NCBI GenBank assembly: GCA_009835985.1
Contig: VXWI01000057.1
Location: forward strand, 1 to 37,730
Source: Acidobacteriota bacterium
GTDB taxonomy: Bacteria > Acidobacteriota > Vicinamibacteria > Marinacidobacterales > Marinacidobacteraceae
Length of the DNA: 37,730 nucleotides
Reading direction: 5' to 3'
Every line of letters starts with the position of its first letter. The first letter of the stretch is position 1. Position numbers and translations under genes: made by a program. Below are positions 32,613 to 37,730 of this stretch, in pieces. Below the pieces are notes generated by a model. The model did no database searches, was not told the DNA's origin, and saw only the letters and a program-made list of their open reading frames with translations.

Positions 32613-34194
32613 GAACGTCATGGACGTACTGACCGCGCAGCAGATGCGCGACGCGGACCGCCACACCATCGAGGAAGCCGGGGTCCCGGCGCGCGTCCTG
32701 ATGGAGAACGCGGGACGGGCGGTCGCCGAAGTCGTCGCCGCCGAGGCGGGGGCAAGCGGCCGGCGGATCCTGATCCTCTGCGGGCGGGGCGGCAACGGGG
32801 GCGACGGCCTGGTGGCGCTCCGGGCGCTGGCGGCGCGCGGACTGCGCGCCACCGCCGTACTGCTCGCCGACCCGGAACGGCTCACTGGAGAAACGAAGGC
32901 GAACTACGAAACCGCGACGCAGCTCGCGCTCCACGTGGTTCCCTGCCCCAACGAGGCGATCTGGGAATGGGCGCTTCGGCAGACCGGGCCCGACGGCCTC
33001 GCCGCCCCCCGGCCCGGGGTCATCGTGGACGCGATCCTGGGGACGGGGAGTTCCGGCCCGCTCCGGGGGCTTGCCGCCCGGGTGATCGCCGACCTGGATC
33101 ACGTCGGACGGTTCCGCGATGCGGTCCGGATCGCCGTGGACATTCCGACCGGCCTTTCGGCCGATACCGGGGCAGCGCCGGACCTGTGTTTCCGCGCCGA
33201 TCTCACGGTGGCGCTCGCGGCCCCGAAGATCTGCCATTTCGTCTATCCGGCGAGCGCCGCCTGCGGGGAGATCCGGGTGGCCGAGATCGGCATCCCGCGC
33301 GTCTGGCTGAACGCCGGCACCTCCGGGGTCCGAACCAACGATGAACGCCGGGTGGCGCCCTTCTTCCCGGCCCGCGCGCCCGGGGTTCACAAGGGACAGC
33401 TCGGACGGCTCCTGCTCGTTGCCGGGTCCCGGCGCATGCCGGGGGCCGCGGCGCTCGCGGCGCAGGGCGCCCTGTCGGCGGGGGTTGGTCTGCTGACCGT
33501 GGCGGGCCCGGCCGACGGGCTGACGGAACTTCCTCCGGAGGCCATGCGGTTGCCCCTCTCCGCGTCCGATGACGGGGAACTCTCCCTTGACGGGGTGCCG
33601 GAGATCGCGCAGTTCGCCGGCAATGCGATCGCGCTCGGGCCCGGCCTCGGGAGCGGGGAGGAAACGAAGGAAGCGGTTCGCCGGATCGCCCTCACCACGT
33701 CGGTGCCGCTCGTGCTCGACGCCGACGGGCTGAACGCCTGGTCCGGCCGGGCCGCGCGCCTCGCCCAGCGGCGGGGTCTCGCGCTGACACCCCACCCGGG
33801 CGAAGCCGCCCGGCTGCTCGGCCTGACCAGTGCGGAGGTCCAGGAGGACCGGCTGGCGACGGCCAGGCGTCTCGCCCGCGAAACCGAGGCCGCGGTGGCC
33901 CTCAAGGGACCCGGGACGCTCATCGCCGACCCACGCGGCGCCGTCTTCGTGAACCGTTCCGGCGGCCCCGAACTCGCCGCGGGCGGGTCCGGGGACGTTC
34001 TCACCGGAGTGGTGGGAGCGTTGCTCGCCCGCCGCCTGGCCCCGCTCGAGGCGCTTTCGGCGGGTGTCTTCCTCCACGGACTCGCCGGCAGCGAAGCGCT
34101 GGAGAGCAGCGGAGAGGACGCGGTCACCGCGTCCGGCGTGGCGGCCCACCTCGGGAAGGCGGTGCACCGGTTGCGGCGGGAGGTGTCCCGGTGA
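32611..34194 (+). CDS. nnr: Bifunctional NAD(P)HX epimerase / ADP- or ATP-dependent dehydratase
   Basis: A repair enzyme of 527 aa (524 if the ATG at 32620 is used) that restores damaged, hydrated NAD(P)H. The N-terminal epimerase half has LTAQQMRDADRHTIEEAGVP, LMENAGRAVAE and CGRGGNGGDGLVALR. The C-terminal dehydratase (YjeF-C) half has KGQLGRLLLVAGSRRMPGAA, ALGPGLGSGEETK, LDADGLNAW, LTPHPGEAARLLG and AGGSGDVLTGVVGALLA. Both active-site regions look intact. The frame extends upstream to 32302, antisense to the neighbour; that part is a shadow. The stop overlaps the tsaE GTG start (GTGA at 34191-34194), so the two are coupled, a common pairing in bacteria. Confidence 0.95.
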   Translation: MNVMDVLTAQQMRDADRHTIEEAGVPARVLMENAGRAVAEVVAAEAGASGRRILILCGRGGNGGDGLVALRALAARGLRATAVLLADPERLTGETKANYETATQLALHVVPCPNEAIWEWALRQTGPDGLAAPRPGVIVDAILGTGSSGPLRGLAARVIADLDHVGRFRDAVRIAVDIPTGLSADTGAAPDLCFRADLTVALAAPKICHFVYPASAACGEIRVAEIGIPRVWLNAGTSGVRTNDERRVAPFFPARAPGVHKGQLGRLLLVAGSRRMPGAAALAAQGALSAGVGLLTVAGPADGLTELPPEAMRLPLSASDDGELSLDGVPEIAQFAGNAIALGPGLGSGEETKEAVRRIALTTSVPLVLDADGLNAWSGRAARLAQRRGLALTPHPGEAARLLGLTSAEVQEDRLATARRLARETEAAVALKGPGTLIADPRGAVFVNRSGGPELAAGGSGDVLTGVVGALLARRLAPLEALSAGVFLHGLAGSEALESSGEDAVTASGVAAHLGKAVHRLRREVSR

Positions 34195-34643
34195 CGCCCG
34201 CACCGGCGGCGGACTCCGTGGCCAGCCGCACTCCGGAGGACACGCTCGAGGCGGGCGCCCGGCTCGCGGCCCGCGACCCCGGCTGCCGGGCCTTCTATCT
34301 CGAGGGGGACCTGGGCGCCGGCAAGACCGTTTTCGCCAAGGGACTCGCGCGGCACTACGGCGTGGACCCCCGCCAGGTCACGAGTCCGACCTTCGCGCTC
34401 GTGTCCCGCTACGGAGAGGGGGCGCGTCCGGTGTACCACCTCGATCTCTACCGGATCGAGCGGCCCGAGGAACTCCGGGAGCTCGGCATCGAGGAGATGG
34501 AGGAAGAAGACGCGGTTGTGATCGTCGAGTGGCCGGAACGGCTCGGACCCTATCTGCGCGCCGACGCGACGCGCGTGCGTCTCTTCCGGGAGGCGGACGG
34601 GGCCCGGCGTATCGAGATCCTGGCCGGGGTGGAGGGTCGATGA
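34191..34643 (+). CDS. tsaE: tRNA threonylcarbamoyladenosine ATPase TsaE
   Basis: A 150-aa P-loop protein required with TsaB and TsaD to make the t6A base in tRNAs reading ANN codons. Motifs: LEGDLGAGKTVFAKGLARHY (Walker A, about residues 38-57), VTSPTFALVSRY, VYHLDLYRI (Walker B-like) and VIVEWPERLG. It starts with GTG overlapping nnr and its stop overlaps the next ATG (ATGA at 34640-34643), so three genes are coupled. Confidence 0.95.
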   Translation: MTPAPAADSVASRTPEDTLEAGARLAARDPGCRAFYLEGDLGAGKTVFAKGLARHYGVDPRQVTSPTFALVSRYGEGARPVYHLDLYRIERPEELRELGIEEMEEEDAVVIVEWPERLGPYLRADATRVRLFREADGARRIEILAGVEGR

Positions 34644-36019
34644 CCGTCTGGCCGAATCGCCTCGCGGCGGCGGCCCTGGCCGCCCTTACCGCAGCCGCCT
34701 GCGGTGATTCAGGGCCGCAGGTGCCCACCGAGCGGTCCAACCTGGTCCTGATCACCGTCTCCTCGCTGCGCGCCGACCACCTCGGGATCTATGGCTATCC
34801 GCGCAACATCAGTCCGAACCTCGACCTGTTCGGCGCTTCGGGAGCGGTGTTCCTCGAGGCGTTGACCCCCTGGCCCGAGACCGGGCGGGCAGCGGCGGCG
34901 CTGCTCACCGGGGTGGACCCGAGCCGGAGCACTCGGGGAGAGCCCGCGCGGCTGATCGGGGGCTCCACGTTGGCGTCCCGGTTGCGCGAGCACGGCTACC
35001 GGACCGTCGCCGCCGTCAGTCACCCCGCGCTGGCGGCCGAGTTCGGCTTCGGGAGCAGTTTCGACGAGTTCCGGGAGCATTGGGCCGACGCCGACGCCAC
35101 CGAGCGGGTGCGGGACTTCGGGATCGAGGCGCTGGGCGCCGCCACCGAAGACGTCCCGGTGTTCCTCTGGCTCCACTTCGCCGCCCCCGCCCGCCCGCAC
35201 GATCCGCCGGAGGAAGACCTCAACGCTGTCCGGACCGACACGATGACCCCCGCCGGCCCGCGGTTCCGGGGCGGGGCCCAGCCGACCGCGGCGGTCGCCC
35301 CCGGCGCCGGCTACGGGGAGCTCGCGGATGCCTACGACGCCTCCATCCGGTCGGTCGACCGCGCGGCCGGCGCCCTCCTCGCGAGCGTGGCGTCCGCTCC
35401 GCTACGCGGCAGGACGCTGTTCGTGGTGGCCGGGTTGCACGGCGAATCGCTCGGGGAACACGGCCCCCCCTTCGAGTTCCCGCGCACCCTGTTCCGGGAG
35501 GCGCTCGAGGTGCCGCTGCTGGTCGGGTGGCCCGGCGGCGACGGGACGCGGGTCCCGACCGAGACGCGTTTCGGATCGGCCGTGGGCCTCGGCGACATCG
35601 GCCCCACGGCCCTCGAGTTGATCGGCGTGCCGTCCCCGGACACCCTGCCCATGGGGACGATCGGCAAGTCGCTGGTCCCGGCGCTGCTCGGCGACGACCC
35701 GCGTCCCCACCGGCGCCTCTACGCCCAGTCCGAGCGAGGGCTCTTCGGCGTCTATGACGGCCGGCTGCGGATGCTGCGCATCCCGGTCCCCGGCCAGGAG
35801 GCCCCCCTGTTCGCGTTGTTCAACCTCGTCCGGGACCCCAACGAGGCCGACAACGTCTATGAGCAGGCTCGTTTCTCGATGGAACCCCTGAAGGCGCAAC
35901 TGGAGACCCGGCGCATCCAGACGGTGGCGTGGCAGCAGGAGAACGAGGGCGGCGGCGTTGCGGATCCGAACGTTTCCGAGGAACTCGGCGCCGCGCTCGA
36001 GGCGCGCGGTTACCGCTGA
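34640..36019 (+). CDS. Sulfatase-fold lipoprotein with degenerate active site
   Basis: A 459-aa protein with a lipoprotein signal (LAAAALAALTAAAC, lipidated Cys at 21). The alkaline-phosphatase/sulfatase fold is visible in NLVLITVSSLRADHLGIYGY, ALLTGVDPSR, YDASIRSVDRAAGALL, FVVAGLHGESLGEHG and GLGDIGPTALELIG. Key residues differ from active enzymes: SSLRAD replaces the usual D-T/D-LRAD metal site (residues 41-46), the C/S-x-P-x-R nucleophile motif reads TPWPETGRA, and the usual DHGE is LHGE (266-269). It is probably not a working sulfatase and may be a binding protein. The ATG at 34640 is within the tsaE stop; the longer frame from 34064 is a shadow. Function unknown. Confidence 0.85.
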   Translation: MTVWPNRLAAAALAALTAAACGDSGPQVPTERSNLVLITVSSLRADHLGIYGYPRNISPNLDLFGASGAVFLEALTPWPETGRAAAALLTGVDPSRSTRGEPARLIGGSTLASRLREHGYRTVAAVSHPALAAEFGFGSSFDEFREHWADADATERVRDFGIEALGAATEDVPVFLWLHFAAPARPHDPPEEDLNAVRTDTMTPAGPRFRGGAQPTAAVAPGAGYGELADAYDASIRSVDRAAGALLASVASAPLRGRTLFVVAGLHGESLGEHGPPFEFPRTLFREALEVPLLVGWPGGDGTRVPTETRFGSAVGLGDIGPTALELIGVPSPDTLPMGTIGKSLVPALLGDDPRPHRRLYAQSERGLFGVYDGRLRMLRIPVPGQEAPLFALFNLVRDPNEADNVYEQARFSMEPLKAQLETRRIQTVAWQQENEGGGVADPNVSEELGAALEARGYR

Positions 36020-36021
36020 CC

Positions 36022-36969
36022 ATGTCGCGATCCGCCCGCAGGCTTGCTGTGGGATGCCTCGTAGTCTTGGGTTTGTATGTAGCGATGGCAATCGTCGGCG
36101 CCATGGGAGACTGGCTCCTAACCCCGAGCGGGGTCGCGCCGGACACGGCGGCCGAAACCTCGGTGGAGCGGAACGCGCGGCCCGGAACGCCCGCGGTCCG
36201 GGCGGTGCAAACCCCCCGCGGCCACGAAGGTGCAGCGGGCAAAGCACCCGAACAGGAAGGAGAAGCACGTACGTCTTCTCCGCCCGAGGTCGTGCCCTGG
36301 GCGACTTGGCAGGACCCCATTGCGCCCACGATAGATGCGACGCGGACCCTGCTCGGACGCGGAAATGTCGTATTGCTGCGAACCCAATACTCCGATGGGA
36401 CGTCCAGTACCGAGGAGTTGATCGAACGTCCGTCCGGGACACCGAACGAGAGGCGATTCGACGTTGAACCCGGCAACGAGCAGTCCGAGTACATCACTGT
36501 GTCGGATTCGGGGGTGGTGCGGTGGTTCGCTTGGGACGGTACGAGTTTCCTGACGCACCGCGCCAGTTGGATTCACACCGACTTCCTGGCCCTAAGCGCC
36601 AAACCTGCCGAGCCAGATTGCATTCCGAAACAGTTGTCCCCGACCGTGAAGGAGATCGTCTCGCTGTACGAGCAACTACAGGACTTCAAGAACGCGCCGG
36701 GTTTTGCGGAGTTCGGATTCAGTGTCGCGGGGCCCTATCACCAGTGGATGGAGGACGTGACGAGGGTTGTTGCCGGCTCATCCCCCGACGAGGGGGCACT
36801 TCAATTGGATCAGCTCGGTTTTACTGGTGGGGATGTCATGAATCTCGGACTCGATTTTCTCAACCCGGAGGGCGAGGAGGAGAAGCGAAGCATCCTGGAC
36901 ACGGAAAGACGGATACGCGCTGGCTTGGCGCTGGCAACGTGCGACTCGTCGGTTTCCTCACACCACTGA
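36022..36969 (+). CDS. Hypothetical membrane-anchored protein
   Basis: A 315-aa protein of no family I recognise. One N-terminal hydrophobic helix (residues 8-28) is followed by a Pro/Ala/Glu-rich linker (about 35-90), then a compact part of about 220 residues with mixed strands and helices, several Trp residues and no obvious catalytic motif. It starts three bases after the stop of the sulfatase-fold gene, so it is probably co-transcribed and may work in the periplasm with that lipoprotein. Its G+C is visibly lower than its neighbours (53-55% in two 60-base lines counted), with codons such as TTG, GTA and AAT more frequent. That suggests recent acquisition. Confidence 0.7.
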   Translation: MSRSARRLAVGCLVVLGLYVAMAIVGAMGDWLLTPSGVAPDTAAETSVERNARPGTPAVRAVQTPRGHEGAAGKAPEQEGEARTSSPPEVVPWATWQDPIAPTIDATRTLLGRGNVVLLRTQYSDGTSSTEELIERPSGTPNERRFDVEPGNEQSEYITVSDSGVVRWFAWDGTSFLTHRASWIHTDFLALSAKPAEPDCIPKQLSPTVKEIVSLYEQLQDFKNAPGFAEFGFSVAGPYHQWMEDVTRVVAGSSPDEGALQLDQLGFTGGDVMNLGLDFLNPEGEEEKRSILDTERRIRAGLALATCDSSVSSHH

Positions 36970-37082
36970 CCGAAGCGCGGAGCGCCGCCGCCAGACAATC
37001 GCTGCGCGGTTGGGAGTCCCGTACCAAGCGGCGCACCCGCCGGACTGCCGTGAGTGGATGCACGATCCTCCGGCATTAGCCA

Positions 37083-37131
37083 GGGAGCCTTGGGCCCGGC
37101 AGTGATTAAGTCTCAGGCCTCAAGGTCTCCC
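37083..37131. repeat. Imperfect hairpin in intergenic DNA
   Basis: GGGAGCCTTG at 37083-37092 pairs with CAAGG and CTCCC (37121-37131, one bulged T), with an inner GGCC/GGCC pair. It lies in the 280-base stretch between the hypothetical gene and the winged-helix gene, which are convergent, so it may end transcription. No T-run follows, and I see nothing else in this stretch. Confidence 0.5.
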
Positions 37132-37249
37132 GCGACGTCCCGCAGGGAGGAAGCCCGTGGCTGTCGTGGAGACTCAGATCCGCAGCGCCAAAGACCGCTC
37201 TGAGAGTGGCCACCAAACCTCCCGGCATCGCTTTCAACGGGCAGCTGGG

Positions 37250-37543
37250 TCATCTGTCCGGCGAGTCGCGCCCCATTGATCTCGTGGGCTCGTAGCGACC
37301 TCGCCCCGTTCTGGAAACATGCCCCGCTCTAACCAGTCTCGCCAAGATTCCGGTAGTAATGCTGTCGTAGATCGTTTTGTCCTTGCCGAATCCAACGTCC
37401 CGATCGATGCCAGCGCGTCTACTGATTTCGGCGGGGCCGAGAACCTCCCCTGCCTGATGAGCGTTGGCGACTACCGCCATCACGGCTTCGTCGAGACAGT
37501 GCATGCCAATGCGAGCGAGTACGGCTACTAGTTGGTGGGCCAT
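37250..37543 (-). CDS. Small winged-helix DNA-binding-like protein
   Basis: A 97-aa protein. The middle part, LGPAEISRRAGIDRD, looks like a helix-turn-helix. It is followed by ITTGILARLVRAGHVSRTGRGRYEPT, the typical third helix and wing of small winged-helix regulators. The ATG at 37543 has AAAGGAG five bases upstream, one of the best ribosome sites in this part of the window, which supports it as a real gene. It stands alone in a low-gene-density tail. Neighbours to the right are not visible, so partners (toxin, transposon or phage genes) cannot be judged. Confidence 0.6.
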   Translation of the reverse strand: MAHQLVAVLARIGMHCLDEAVMAVVANAHQAGEVLGPAEISRRAGIDRDVGFGKDKTIYDSITTGILARLVRAGHVSRTGRGRYEPTRSMGRDSPDR

Positions 37544-37567
37544 GAGTGCTCCTTTCGTCCCGTGGAG

Positions 37568-37590
37568 CCGAGCGCCGCGAGGCGCACCCA
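37568..37590. repeat. Solo fragment of the 31-kb intergenic repeat
   Basis: GCCGAGCGCCGCGAGGCGCA and the three following bases match repeat copy 1 at 31046-31068 in 21 of 23 positions. It lies just upstream of the winged-helix gene and contains a GCGCC/GGCGC hairpin. Chance similarity in GC-rich DNA is possible. Confidence 0.45.
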
Positions 37591-37730
37591 GCGTTGGTGC
37601 CGAGCCTGGGGATCAGAGTTCTATCTCGTCGAAGGTACGGCCTAGGGTTTCCGTAAGTGGTGTGTAGCGGGCTAGTGGGCCTGTAAGCAATTTTGTGTGC
37701 TGAGCCGGTTTTCACAGTTACACCGAGAGC
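37591..37730. other. Right-edge intergenic sequence, no gene recognised
   Basis: The last 140 bases are less GC-rich than the rest and contain no convincing coding frame. A minus-strand frame entering from the right (KTGSAHKIAYRPTSPL and on) overlaps the winged-helix gene and looks like a shadow or the edge of a mobile element. The true nature depends on sequence outside the window. Confidence 0.4.

Noticed and set aside
32563-34203. Minus-strand frame of 546 codons opposite the NAD(P)HX repair gene
   Set aside because: Antisense shadow, compositionally odd, while the plus-strand gene has every expected motif.
37419-37715. Minus-strand 98-codon frame at the right edge as a transposon-related gene
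   Set aside because: It overlaps the better supported winged-helix gene, and only its first residues look protein-like; the flank is outside the window.

Overview
This is a 37.7 kb window of chromosome-type, GC-rich DNA. It appears to be about 70% G+C for most of its length; one line I counted near 33.7 kb is 50/60. The organism is Gram-negative. The window encodes a beta-barrel protein ending in Trp, several lipoprotein-type signal peptides, a PpiD-like periplasmic foldase, an HtrA protease, TatA and a complete rod-shape operon. I cannot place it in a phylum. GC content and gene content would fit an uncultivated acidobacterial, gemmatimonadal or deltaproteobacteria-like lineage.

Layout. 1-3332 (minus): an agmatine/putrescine cluster of agmatine deiminase, an NhaC-type transporter, and an N-carbamoylputrescine amidase cut by the window edge. 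3372-5155 (plus): gatC and gatA. 5085-10325 (minus): tRNA-Val(GAC), thrS, infC, rpmI, rplT, a coiled-coil protein, zapA and thiL. 10470 onward (plus): a GspE/PilB-type ATPase whose frame runs antisense through a Na/phosphate-cotransporter gene. Then an HtrA protease (minus) diverging from an outer-membrane protein (plus).

24851-16268 (minus) is one long cell-envelope block: mreB, mreC, mreD, mrdA, rodA, RNase G, an RsbW-type ATPase and a SuhB-type phosphatase. The last three are coupled by GTGA overlaps. 25036-31014 (plus): ppiD, a STAS anti-anti-sigma factor, moeA, moaC, larE and an RNase Z-like hydrolase. A tripled intergenic repeat follows. Then tatA and an ornithine-cyclodeaminase-family reductase (minus), and NAD(P)HX repair enzyme, tsaE, a sulfatase-fold lipoprotein and an unknown membrane-anchored protein (plus). 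From about 36 kb G+C drops to about 53-55% (two lines counted), and the last 0.7 kb looks like accessory DNA with one small winged-helix gene.

The most unusual feature is not a protein. The 293-base spacer between mreB and mreC holds a compact structured RNA of about 220 nt on the strand opposite the operon. It has a 22-bp uninterrupted stem, an outer closing stem and three internal hairpins. Its layout and several sequence blocks resemble, from memory, the HEARO / IscB-type omega RNA family, yet no IscB, TnpB or TnpA gene is nearby. It may be an orphan guide-RNA element inserted in the mre operon.

Other points worth attention: infC appears to start at a rare AUC codon behind an 11-base Shine-Dalgarno match; the sulfatase-fold lipoprotein has lost catalytic residues; a transporter is embedded in the polyamine cluster; and the GspE frame lacks a stop codon for over 1.2 kb.
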